A stretch of DNA of 64,000 nt from Bullera alba. Its lineage: Eukaryota > Basidiomycota > Tremellomycetes > Tremellales > Bulleraceae. How positions within the stretch are numbered: the stretch's first letter is position 1; each line of letters opens with the position of its first letter. The notes beneath the pieces were generated by a model. The model was not told the DNA's origin. It saw nothing but the letters and a program-made list of their open reading frames with translations, and made no database searches. Below, in pieces: positions 23,866 through 35,602 of this stretch. The stretch spans positions 1,984,001-2,048,000 of the forward strand of contig BCIX01000001.1 of the NCBI GenBank assembly GCA_001600095.1, written 5' to 3'. A program made the position numbers and the translations under genes.

Positions 23866-24102
23866 GTAGCTTCGGTCTATGCAAGATGTTGTCTCGGCTG
23901 TGAGCTCTCCCTTGGTGTCACTTACTGCCAAAGTTGTCCGCGTTTCTGACCGACTGACTCCCTTCACACTCTGACTGACAAGACTGAAAGGAAGCATGCA
24001 TGTGTCTAGCGAGACCCCAAAGTGACCAAAGTTCAAGTTGTTACAACAAAATAGGACTTCTAATGGCTCGGGTGAAAACTATCAAATGTGAAGACGACCC
24101 CC

Positions 24103-27058
24103 TCAATTCAACCTAAGGTTGCTCCTCTCCCTACGCTCCGCTGGACCGTGACCATCACCCTGTGTTGTGTCCGACCCGGACGAGCTGGAAGAGCTGTCCT
24201 TCGTCCTCAGAATGGGCTTGATGGGCTTGTTGGGCGACATGGCGGTCTTGGGCACACTGCCCTCTCTCGGACTGGTCTTCTTGTTGAAGAACCAAAACGT
24301 CGAGTTGGACATGGACCTCATCACCTGCGGTCGACTACCGGCATTGTCATGGGTAAATGTCGCCGACGCACGTTTCTTGATGACATGGTCGGTCTGCCCG
24401 GAGGCACTTGTTGAGGCGCTGGGGATGTCCATGGTGGACTGTCGCTTGAGAGCCGGCGGTGTTGGCTTTACCGAAGGCGATGGGTGGAAAGAAACCCCGG
24501 CACTCTCGGTCCGTCGGTGGCTCGGCACCACTCGGATGGGCGAAGCCAATTGATCCACAGGTGCAAAGTGCTCAGTCGCGCCTCGCCTCCCGGTGTTCGG
24601 ATACCGCCCATCGTGGTTCTCTGCGAGTGACTCGGCGAACATCTGACGCATGTCCTCCTGCGATAACTTTGGCACAGCAACCCTGACACTCCCGAGCCTG
24701 ATCCGCTCGACTGGCGTCGACGCGTTCGAGGGCATTTGCTTGGGTGAAGGCGGACTGTCATCGAGATCCGGAGTGTTGAGCTGTGATGGGACTTTGAACG
24801 GGCTCAACGTTGGTGACGTGAACGTTTTGGCAGTGGGCGATCTGACCGATTTCGGAGAGAAAGATTCGACGAAAATCGGTGAAGCGACTGGCCTCCCGCG
24901 ATCCATGATGCTCGACGAGCTGGCCACCGGAGTCTTGTCGTTCGACTCTGAGTTCGGACTCAGTGGTGGCGCACCGAGGAGTGAGAGGCCCCTGTGACTG
25001 TTCAAGGTCGGGGTCGAGACATCATCGGACTGCCTGCCGAAGAACGAGTCGAGAGGGTTGTATCGCGACCCAGGGGTGTTTGGCGTGATCGGTCCTGTCA
25101 AAGTCTGTACCGATCTGGCATACGGCTGGGTCGGTAGGGCTATCGACGCCGGCGCATTCTCCCTGAAGATACTAGGGGTGGACCGCAGGGTGGGTAATTG
25201 AGGAGCCGGGGGATCACTGGGGACAGAAGACGCTGCGGATTCGATCACGATTTGCGGACCGAGATAGCCATATTCGCCAATGCTGACAACACTGGATTTG
25301 CGAGACATTTGACTGCTTCGTCGAAGGCTGGAAGACGTCGAGTCTCTTCGACCGTCCTGAGAGGAGAGTTTCCGATCGTGGAGGAGTAGGTTGGCGGAAG
25401 ACTTTCTTGAGTTGGTTCGAGACGCAATGTCGCCAGAAGATCGGCGCCTGATCTCGCTCGAGAACCGGCGTCCAGTTGGTCCGTCTCTCAATACCGATGG
25501 TCTCCTATCTCCCAAACTGCTTCGCCTGTCGTCCATTCCGTCCGCCACAGACTCGCGCCGTAGCGATTCCCTCAGAGGTGATTCGCCTAATGGAACCGAC
25601 CTCGCCAAAGGGAATGTCCCAGCCGCTCGTCGCTCCAGGATGACCGCGATATCTTGAGCCTTCTGAGGCTCCGAGAAGAAGGGCGTGCTAGTCGCTCGGT
25701 GAAGTAGAGGTCGAGGAGGTGCAGCTCCCAGTGGAACACCCTCTGAACGCGGAGGAAACTCATAGTTGGTGACTGCTCGTGGGTATGCTGGCCGTTTCCG
25801 CTGACGTATGATGTCGAGCGGTTGAGCCGGGGGAGGCGGAGTGGAGACGAAGACATGGGATGCAGGTCGCGGGATGCGGAGTTGTCGAGGAGCCGGCGAG
25901 GACTCTGGGGTGAAATCCGAAGGGGTATCTATGGGTCTATCGAGCACTGCCGAGGGTAATGGGTAATTTGACAGCAGAGTCGGTCTGGAAGTAGGCGACA
26001 TCTCCGGAGTGGGGAAGTACGGGGCAGTGTGGATCTCCGAGTCGTCGTCGTCCGCCGAATCATCCGACCACTCGGACTGGCCTCGGAGAGCGTTCCTAGC
26101 TCTGATCATGTCGTCGTTGGAGTCGTCTTCTGACTCGCTCGAGGGACAGGTGACTTCGACCACCTCGGAGAAACGTCTGCTGAGGGCGTCCATACTGGCG
26201 ATGTTCCTAAGTCGCAGGTCTTCGGCCGGGTCCATGATGCTGCTACTGGACTGGGCACTGGACCGGCGCCTGGATGATGATGGGCTCTTGGTGCTGGATC
26301 GTCGTCGTTGAGCGACTTGTAGTTCGAAACCAAGGAGCGAAGGGTCCGAGTCACGCCTGCTATCCTGGCTTCGCAGTCTGACCATCGGTAGCGAGTCCCT
26401 CCGGGCCGTGAGGGAGAGTGAGCCGCGAGAGGCAATGGAGATGATAGATCCTTTACGAGGTGTGCCTGATTTGGGACTGGGCGACCATCCTGGACTCGTG
26501 CGACCGGTCTCAGGCCATCTCGTCCACTCGTCGACGTCGATCTCGTTCGCGCCGGTCCCCTCAATCATACGGTCGTAATCCTCCTCTTCGGCCTCTCTGA
26601 CGTCCAACATGCTCTCAGTGTCGTATTCGAACACTTGCTCTTCGAATACTGGCGAGCCATTCGAGTACAACGAGTCGGGGGATTCTGATGATGTCGACGC
26701 AGAGTCGTTCTGGTAAGGTTGACCATATTCAGCGATCAATGCCTTGGTCGTATTGGGTGACAGCATGGGTGCTGAACGCAATGATCTGCATTGTCTCAGT
26801 CAACGAAATCTCGGCAGTACGACCAAAAAATTGTCAACTCACCGTTGCATGTTGGTGAGCGCTCGTTCTTGGAGCGATGCTAGCTTCGGCGAAGTGGATG
26901 CACTGTCAGGGGATGCGAGTAAAGTAGGTTCGAGAGTATGGTCTTAACTGGACAGGTGAGACAGGACGAGTTGTAGAGAGTCTATGACACTTGGAGTATA
27001 CATATCTGAGCCCAACGGCGATCATTTGCTCACCACTGTACGTCAACGCGCTCATCAT
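24103..27058 (-). CDS. Uncharacterised Ser/Arg-rich protein
   Basis: About 920 residues with no domain I recognise, low-complexity throughout (many SRRDS, SPRR and RRSS motifs), likely an extensively phosphorylated disordered protein. The N-terminus looks constrained: SPKLASLQERALTNMQRSLR is open and in frame across an intron at 26788-26846. The C-terminus holds a compact block (STFWFFNKKTS then PNKPIKPILRTKD). The main exon is a single 2.7-kb frame. The start is uncertain: I propose ATG-ATG at 27053-27058, a short first exon MMSALT, donor GTACAG and acceptor CTGACAG; the fallback is the ATG at 26858. Function unknown. Confidence 0.6.
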
Positions 27059-28340
27059 TCCGGTCCCCGACGTGCAGGAGATGGCTGAGCGCTCATTAGC
27101 TGGGTTAACGCGATGATCGCCGGACCATTTTTCGGATCGTAGACATAATCGCCATTAGCAGCCTCAGAGTTGCGTTACCTGACAGCGAGAGTTACGTTTC
27201 GCTTGCTGATGCGAACATGGCGCGGAATGCGAGGCACTTGAAAAGGTACGACACGCAGAGAGCAGAGGTGACAAACCGAGATTGAGGCACGCGAACGAGG
27301 GGAGACGACTGAGGATGGTGGCGCACAGAGATGGCTGTTGACATGTCCTGCTTGTAGGAACGAGGTGAGAGAAGAGGACGACGAGTGTAGAGATGGCGGG
27401 TCGATTTTCAGGTCCGACGTCTATTTTTCCGTTACTTCCGTTTGCAGCTTCCTTTCACCCGGTGCGCAGAGAGAGATCGTCAGGCATTTAGTCCGAGACA
27501 ATGACCATGGCCAGTGCAGAATTAGAACCCACGCAAGTGTGAAGTCATCAGCATAATCATTTGCTCATGCTTACTTGCCCAGTCCGGTCTCGAAGCTGAC
27601 CTCGACCTTCGCGCTATAAGTATCGGCGTACTCTTTGCTAGAGTGCGCGTCTGCTTATCGCTGCCCGATCACCACGCGTCGTGCGTCGGGTCGAGTTCCG
27701 ACAGATTCCGACTGACAAGCAAGGCGCTGAGGCGAACTACGCCCGAGGAACCGTGGCTATACTGTGCCAGACTGTGCCATACTAGATAGTCTTAGCTATG
27801 TTTGCCTATAGATGTGCACATCTTGCCGTCATCCCCTGGACATCACAGCCAGTCCTCGGCAGTTGCGGCAGTTGCTGCCCGACTGACTCCTGCGAATCCC
27901 AGAAGCCAGCCGGCGTCATAGGCTTGATGAGGCTTGACGAGTACGAGCGAGTACGTCCTCCAAACTCCTTCATCAATGAGAGGCTATGAGAGGCGATAAG
28001 AGTCTGTGGGTTGACTAGAGTGATTGAAGAGAGCGAGAGGCGTGGGAGCTGGGAGAAGTGTCGCTGAAAACAGCTGGAACGGGAAGCGAACCAGCTCGGG
28101 TGATGGAGGCGTCGGTTTTCAGGGGTGGGCAACTCGGGTCTTCGGCTTGAAGACCGCTTCAAGACTATTCAAGAGGCTTCAAGAGGCTTCTGGATATGCA
28201 TGTACTTGATTAGAGTAGAGTGCGCGTGCTTGATGTTCACCGTCGCCTAGACTGTCACAACGTACATGCTCACAGAGGCTCAAACACTCTCGTCCTCGTA
28301 CTAGCTCGTACTCTCGCTGCTCACACTGGCTCACACTATC
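27059..28340. other. Intergenic region rich in 10-bp micro-duplications
   Basis: About 1.3 kb, no supported gene. It carries a dense set of short dimers with 10-bp spacing: ACTGTGCCA at 27761/27771, GGCTTGA at 27921/27931, CGAGTACG at 27938/27948, ATGAGAGGC at 27976/27986, AAGAGGCTTC at 28171/28181, and TCACACT at 28321/28331/28341. The last unit overlaps the stop codon of the next gene. Confidence 0.6.
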
Positions 28341-30600
28341 TCACACTGCGCTCTCTTCTGAAGACCATCCGAGCAGCTTTCTGACGCCACCGATAAGTCT
28401 CGTGCCTGCGCCTTTGACTGCCTCAATGAGCCGGCCGAAGTCCGTACAGATTCTGCCGACTGGCTTGCCGACGACGACGATCCAAGCGATGCCCAGCATG
28501 TACCGGCTGCCGAGGATCTCGTACGGCGTGCGCCATTGACGGCTGTGGGATTGTGATGCTTGATCCCACGGTAAGGCGAATGTCACCTGGAATGTCCTCG
28601 CGCCGGTTTGGTAGTAAAGCACCTCGCCCCAAGCGTCGAATGCGGCCGACCTGGCCCTAGAGCAGACGATGGAGGGCAGTGCGTGGATTATCGAGAGGCG
28701 GCGAGTATGTCGGATCACCTCGTCCGCCAACCCGGCACTGTCCAAAGTCGGGACTACCAAGAAGCTGGCCGGAGGCGAGTAATGTTCGGAACCCGGATCG
28801 TGGAGTGCGTCCAAGCAGATCGCTGGCGTCAGCCCGACTTGGCGAACATGATGCCCGATTCCGTCCGCCCAGTCGTCTTTGTGAACGCCTTTCGGGCTGA
28901 TGGCTTGAGCGTCAGTTTGTCATGCTGATCATTTGCACAGACTGCTGACCTCACGTGGCCAGATTCATCGTGCAGACGGGTGCTGTTTCGGCTCCGGCAC
29001 TCCTAGATCGCGATTCTAGCCCTAGTGTCCAGGATCAGCGTTTCGCTCTTTGTTGCCAGACCACACTCATTACACTTGATCCATCGGCCCGAGTCAGCAG
29101 TCTGACTCACACGGGAACAGGTGCTGCTTGGCGTATGCGCCTTGAACGCCATGTGGGCCAATTAATATCGCCTCGTTCTTGACCTTGTCATCCTCCTTGT
29201 CCTCCACACTCTCCGGGCTTAGTAGTGTCCATGCCCCAGATTGTTCCCCGACTTGCTCAAGGAAGAGATCTATACTCCAGGTCCTCTCGCCTTCGTACCA
29301 AGCCGAAACAGCACCTTCCGGCATGACGAGGAGCTTGGCTTGATTTGCTGCATGTTTCGCTTCGGCAAGGTAATCGACAATCAACGGGTCGTCCCCTGGC
29401 GGTAGGAGGCATGCTACTGTGAGCGTTGTCGTGTTCGAGATGGGAGCAGATAGTGATTGATTGGACCTCGGATGCAACACCGCCAGTGCAGAGATCAGAA
29501 TGGCAATCGCCCATCCAGACACATTCGAGCTGGTGTGTGTCGTCGGTGGAGTTTGGGCGGTGGGACGAGTTCTGACTTTGGCTTGCAGAAGACGCAACCC
29601 CGTCTCTGCATCCTCTCGTGGGTAACCCCGGGTTTCAGAGGTGGCGCTACTAGTACTCCCATCTTCGAGGATCGAACACGAGTATTCCGACTCTATGAGA
29701 ATGTCGCTTGCGAACGAAGGTTCGTCGGCGTCTTTAAGCCTCCGCCCAAAACCAAGATCAGTCTTGCTGACACCTCCTTGAGTTTCAAAGACTTGAAATT
29801 GTGCCTGATCGACTTGATGAGACTTTTCCGCGTCGCCTATGAGGTTGATCGCAAGATCCAAGTATGTTGAGAGTTCGTACGCCACCACGCCAGTCAATAT
29901 ATCAACGCCCGGCGGGCCTAGGTATCGCAATACCCAAGATAACCCAGGAAGTCCAGTAAGAAGAGGAATCCCCCGAGAGAGTCAGGTAGTGCCCAGTGCT
30001 GTTGTCACTCACATATACCCCGAGAGGTGAGTTGGAAGAGTACGTCCACCAAGCTGTAGCCCAAAGCGTCCCAAAGATCCAAGATGAAGACCAGTGATTT
30101 TCCCGATCCAGCTGCCTCAAAACCCTCTGATGAGCGAGAACCACAGTCATCACAACCCCTGCTAGGACCGACGATACTGTTCCCTGAGCGACCAACACCT
30201 GTCCAGTGGTTGGAAGTAGGTCCCAGTGTGTTACGAGAGATCCGGCGGCGGAACCTCCTAGCAAGGTCAAGAAAGACTTGAGTCCGCCGCGTAAAGGTTT
30301 GTCGGAGACGGAGCGGATCAAAACTGCCAGATTCAAGACGGGTAGGAAAGGCGTTTCGACCTGTATCAGTGAGAGGAAGGAAGTGAGGAGGAGGTATAAG
30401 GTCTCGCTTGTTAGCAAGTCTTGCCAGTCGTTCAAGTTCCAGCCATCGATGTACTCCCGGATGGTGGGCATCTTGAGGGGTCGCTTCGGTGTAGAGCCAA
30501 TGAGAGAGATGGGTGTGTCTGTCATACTGTCACTCTTGTAAGCATTTCGCGGCTCGAGCACAGACCGCATGTCAAGCCACGTCAGGATTGACAACTTCAT
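28341..30600 (-). CDS. Membrane carbon-nitrogen hydrolase, apolipoprotein N-acyltransferase-like
   Basis: Polytopic N-terminal half followed by a nitrilase-fold domain, the layout of bacterial Lnt. The N-terminal part has several hydrophobic segments (TLYLLLTSFLSLIQV, SVLAGVVMTVVLAH, SSWIFGTLWATAWWTY). In the nitrilase domain the Glu-Lys-Cys triad can be read as LLVMPEGAVSAW, GAYAKQHLFP and PAICLDALHDP. A hydrophobic C-terminal helix (LGIAWIVVVGKPVG) follows. Substrate in fungi is unknown to me; lipid or protein N-acylation is possible from the family. Exons between 28950 and 29115 are not resolved. The start may be 30600 or the ATG at 30525; the upstream gene stops at 30611. Confidence 0.72.
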
Positions 30601-30610
30601 TTCATGGTTG

Positions 30611-33600
30611 TCACTTCCGCAATCTATTCAAGCCTGCTATCCTCCTTTCTAGACTTTGCCGCAAAGCTTTGACTTTAGACTGCACAGCAGCATTGTCTCT
30701 CTCGTCGGCTTCCCCTGCGGCGGCAATGACCCGGCCGATCAGGTTGACGGGAGTGTAAGCGACGTTTGCTCGTTTTGGCGGGAGCAGTTCCGGTGGAGTA
30801 GCCTACAGTGCTTGTCAGCAGCTGGACATGATCTTGACGATGTAGGTCACCCACCCTTCGAAGAAGATCTGCAGACCAATCGATGGCTTCCTCCACCCAG
30901 CCCCACTTCAGAGCACGGCTAATCCACCCTTCTGGATCTCGGTCCATCTCGCCCGCGACCAGCCAAGCGGGCATCTGCCAACCGGCGTTCTTGTCGCTGT
31001 TGAGCTCAAAGAACGTGTCCGCCACAACGTCTGTATACCTCCATTCGGTCTTCGCGTTGTCGTGTCTTTGCAGAGCAGTCTGCAGGTATCGCAGCCCCAG
31101 GATTGAGATTGGACCACGCAGGTTCTTGGTGACAGGTGATGTGTGCAAGAAAGATGCCGATACCGTGCTGACGCCATAGGAAGTGCCTTCCAGTCGAGAC
31201 AGCTCGACACATCTTGTCGTGAGCTCGACGAAGTAATCCGACATGTCGACCTCGAGAGCTGCTGCAGCACTTTGTGCCTCGTCAAACATGTTTCGCTGGA
31301 CGAACATGCCGACGATTTCCGAAGGACTCGAGTCGACGGCAGCTATACGGGTCAGGCCCGCATTTGGACTATCGAATTGATTAACTCACCTGGACCCAGT
31401 ATCGATGGCAAATGCTCATAAAGCTGCAACCTGCTCAAGACCATGGTGTATTCCGCCCGAATATCCGAGAGGGTGACCAAGTCAACCCGGCTGGTTCCTG
31501 ACGAGTACTCGTCTTCTGGGACATACGAGGTCATTCTCCGGCGTTTGAGCGGCTAAGCTGGGTCAGCACTGGATCTATTCAGACCGGACATACCTTGACT
31601 GGGGCGTCTTTGGGGATTGGCAGCGAGACCCAAGCGTGAACGGGATCGCAGAGGGTCAGAGTGTTGATCGCCGCGAGGTAGCTTTGCGCTTGCAACGTGG
31701 TGATATCGGCCGAAGAAGCGCCGTTTTCTGTAGACTCGCCCAAGCGCTTCGCCTGGTGGTACATTGTCTGACCAGCTGCGAGGTATCAGCACCAAGTCTC
31801 CTGAGGTATTTTGTGACTCACCATTCCGGTAATCGCCTCTGACGATATGCCATGAGTACAGCACTCTGTAGTAATTGGGCGTCCTGAGAGGATCCGAGTG
31901 CTGTGCTTTGAACTGCAGAATGTGCTCGACCTCCTTCTGGAAGCCGATGAAGCCGTAGCCGGTCAATTTGCCAATTTGGCGATCCTCACACATTGCCGAG
32001 ATCAGCTGACCCAAAAAGTCGCGTCGTCTAAGAGTCGAGTCAGTCTGTGTACCATCACAGGAGTTCACACGTGTACGTACAGATCCTCGAAGGGTACTGC
32101 CGTCAGGGTGTTGTACGCATTGTCGTATTCGCCCAATGACAAGCTCGCGAGGAAGACCTTTGTCCACAGGTCCTTCGTCGAGAGGTCGCCGTGAGGCGCA
32201 TGCTGAATGGCAAGACGGCCGAATGTGACGATGGGATCCTCGATACCCTTCTCCTCGTACAGGCTCGTGACATGTCGGTAGTAGTCCATGAGATCAGAGC
32301 CGACATTGCTGGGTAGGACATTCTCCAGAGATCCGTCTGATAGCCTTTAGTCAGCTACCGAATCTGCATGCGAGACATCCGCAGTGGATCACTCACCGGC
32401 AAAACCGCTCGCAGCTTGCTTGAAATAGGTGATGGATTCGGTGATCCCCTCTAGGTCGAGACAAGCTCGAGCCCGCACGTACGCAAGCCCAGAGTCCAGG
32501 CAGGACAAGTGAGACAGTTGGTTGGCTGCTGAGGCGAGACCGATACTGAGCATTTTGACCGCCAATTCAGCATGCGAGATTGCGGCCTTTTCATGTGGCG
32601 AGGCGTGTGTTGACTGGACGATTTCAAGGGTTGACAGGAGGAGGTCGGGCCGGTCGGCAGGCAGGGGGCCTAATGAATCCACCAGTAAAGCGTGAACAAG
32701 GGAATACTCTACGTCGAAGCCATCGGAGTCGACCAGTCGGGCACTTGATCTTGACCTGTCCGCTCTTTCGTTCTTCTGGGCACCCTCGGCGGTCTGCTCC
32801 GAGAGCCACTTGAGCTTGCGGCATTCTTTGTACGTCGAGAAAGCTCGATGCAGAGTCTGGTTGATGGTGTCATCTAGTTGTTCCTCAGACTCGTCGTCGG
32901 CAGTGCATACGAAGATGGCGATGAGGAGGATGTCTCGAGCTAGGGCAAAGCGATTCGCGGCAGCGTATTGAATATTGGCGGCGAGTAGAGCGTTACCCCA
33001 TCCGGACCACGCAACATTCTCGGCGCGAGTGGACACCAGAGACTCCGGTCGATCTACCAGGTCCAGAGCACCATTGATGGACGCAATCTTGTCGTCACAC
33101 TCCGATAGGTGGATCCGGACTGTCATCAGGTCTTCGTCTAAGAGTGATGGTCCGATGATGTCGTCCCAGTGTCTCCTTGCGCTCGTGATCGGTGCGAGGA
33201 CAGACGTGACTGACAACTGAGCGTCGACCTGCTCCACAAATGTCTCCAAAGGATTTTGCTGGTCAGAGGCGACAGCCGACAGGATCTGAGAAAGATGATG
33301 ACCAGCTGCCGCTACTGCCAGACTTCTTTTTCTGGCCTCCAGAGGCGCGAGTGAAGGGTATGAGTGAGCCACAGCTGATGGTGGCAGAGCTAGGAATTCT
33401 CGATCATCCTGTTCCCCTCCGAGCTTCGTAACCAAACTGCACTGATCGTCGGGGATACCTAGGGCGAAACCGTCGCGCGTCATGATGGCGAATGTGGATC
33501 CAAGTGCCGTGGTCCCAAGTGGCCACCGAGCCTGCTTGTCCAGATCCCTCACTCGTGCCCATACACCGAGCCATTTCTGCCTGAGAGACCGTCGATATGC

Positions 33601-35260
33601 TTCTGATTCCGGAGCACCGGTTTGTGGATCATCTGTCATGTCAACGTCGCATCCGATAACAGCGGCGAATCTCCCGGATAGCGGTGCGGAGTTGTATGTC
33701 ACCTCGGGGTAATGCCTGTCTATTGGCAAGCTCTCGATATACTCGTCAAGGGCAGTGGTGAGAGAAAGCGAGGAGTATCGACCAGGCTGGAACAAGTGTT
33801 GACAAAATACGAATGGGATATCGCGGTTGTCGTATACGTCGTCTTCTGCCGGTCCTGATGCGAGCTGATTGTCGAAATACGACGGGTCGAAATCCTCCAT
33901 GCCCGTCTGGGTCGTCTCCTGCCAGTCACTGAGCAAGATAGATGTATGAGCCGATCTGAGCTGTGTTGTGAAGGCGAAGAGATCGTCCATCCGTATTGAC
34001 TCCGCAACGGAAACACCATCATGATCCCATGTTACCCACAGTCTCCACCCTTGACTAGCAGTGGACCTCTCGGGCGAGATGACCTCGAACCCTCGGATTT
34101 GGTCACCCGAAGATCGATTTGAGCAACGTCGACTGTCGACAAAGCTCAATTCTCCTGCTCCTGAGTCGGTCCTTGCTGCTCTGTACACGCAGAATGCGCC
34201 GGGGGACGATTGCTCCGGCGTGAGGTAGGCAATGACCAAATGAGAATACTGAGATGCTGGCGAGGGGTGTTCCACAATTCGAAGCAACGGCACATCGAGG
34301 GCTTCAGGACGTGACGAGGGTCCTGGACTGCTGGACGCGGAGTCGGATCCCTTCACTATCAGCTCTCGGCTGCTTGAGCTGGATGCTCGTACATCGATAG
34401 AGCGCAAGAGGTTGCCGTTTTGAGCGTTCCATATCCGCAATTTCCGATCTCTTGACAAGCTGTAGACCAGGGTGACATGGTCATTTTCGTACTTGGCGAA
34501 TGAGAGGACCTGTTCTTGATAGCCAACCGAAGAGAACAGGGACGGCAGCCTGAACCGCGAAGAGGTTCGATGGTGATTGGCGCTCCATTGCCCTACAAGA
34601 TGTCAGCCGCCGTGTCTTCTTCGACCACTATCGACTGTCGAGCTCACCTGGAGTATCGCAGTTGACTCTAATGATTCCACCATCCATGCCACCGAGCACG
34701 ACAGTTCCCTCGTCGACGACTGTCCAAGTGCTGATTCCCCAACATCCAGCGACCACCTCTTCAGGCAGACTCCATTCTTCGAACCATGTCTCATCTTGGT
34801 CCACGGTAAATATCGTTCTACCTCCTCGTTGAAGACTTCCCTGGTCCAATGGAAAACTGAGGCGATAGAGGGTGTTGTCCTGGCCAAGTGCAAATACGTA
34901 CAACTGCCCCCTCCTTGATACAACCATCGAGTCTTCCGCTAGGGGACGCAGTGCCTGTGGGAACGTGACTCTGATGATATCTGATCCGGTGTCATTGGCT
35001 GGGAAGGCCTTTTGAATTTCCAGCGAGCAGCCTCTGAGCTCCAAGGTGTAGCCATTGTGAATGAGCCGAGCTAGAACATTGGCATCGGAGTTGTGTGCGA
35101 ATGAGATGGCCTGTTCGGGATGATTTGGGGTAGAGAGGAGTGAGAGGTCGGTAGGGAAGGTCTGCTGAGTCGGCACGTGAAGCTCGGGGATGGCGTTGGG
35201 GATGGATGGAGGGGCTGGGAGGTGAGCGTGGACGAGGTGATAGGATATATAGGTAGCCAT
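30611..35260 (-). CDS. NUP120: Nucleoporin of the Y complex (NUP120/NUP160 type)
   Basis: About 1,430 residues, structural subunit of the nuclear pore outer ring. The N-terminal half is a beta-propeller: the diagnostic Nup160 strand VTLVYSLSRDRKLRIWNAQN is present after an intron near 34570-34640, preceded by propeller blades with VVLGGMDGGIIRVN. The C-terminal half is alpha-helical with repeats resembling a solenoid (ALARDILLIAIFVC, ALKWGWVEEAIDWSADLLRR). The last exon, after an intron ending GCACTGTAG, encodes PPKRANVAYTPVNLIGRVI and stops at 30611-30613. About nine introns, mostly in the 3' half. It shares a 342-bp divergent spacer with SSU72. The name follows the family; yeast Nup120 and animal Nup160 are equivalent. 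Confidence 0.85.
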
Positions 35261-35602
35261 GTTGGGCAGAAGAATTGATTACAGGCGGCCACAGGCAAAG
35301 TGCCTCGAGATGCTCCGTCTTGCTTCGTCTCCTTCGTACCCTACGGTGTCCTCCTGTCTGAGTCCAAGCAAGTCACGAGAAAGATGGCCGACTGAGCGTA
35401 GTAGTGGAGAACGTGGACGAAGCAAGGAAGTTGGATTGTTGAGGTTGAAGCGCCAAAAGTCGAAACTCAATTTCACTCGGCTCAGTGACAAACAGACCAT
35501 CCTATACGCCTTCTTTCACTGTTCGACCTACATCCTGCCAGAGATTCGCAAGCAGCACACCTGATCGACTCTCCTTATCTCACTCAGGATCAAGCTACAG
35601 GG
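35261..35602. other. Divergent promoter NUP120 / SSU72
   Basis: 342 bp between two start codons on opposite strands. No separate gene and no clear element seen. Confidence 0.5.
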
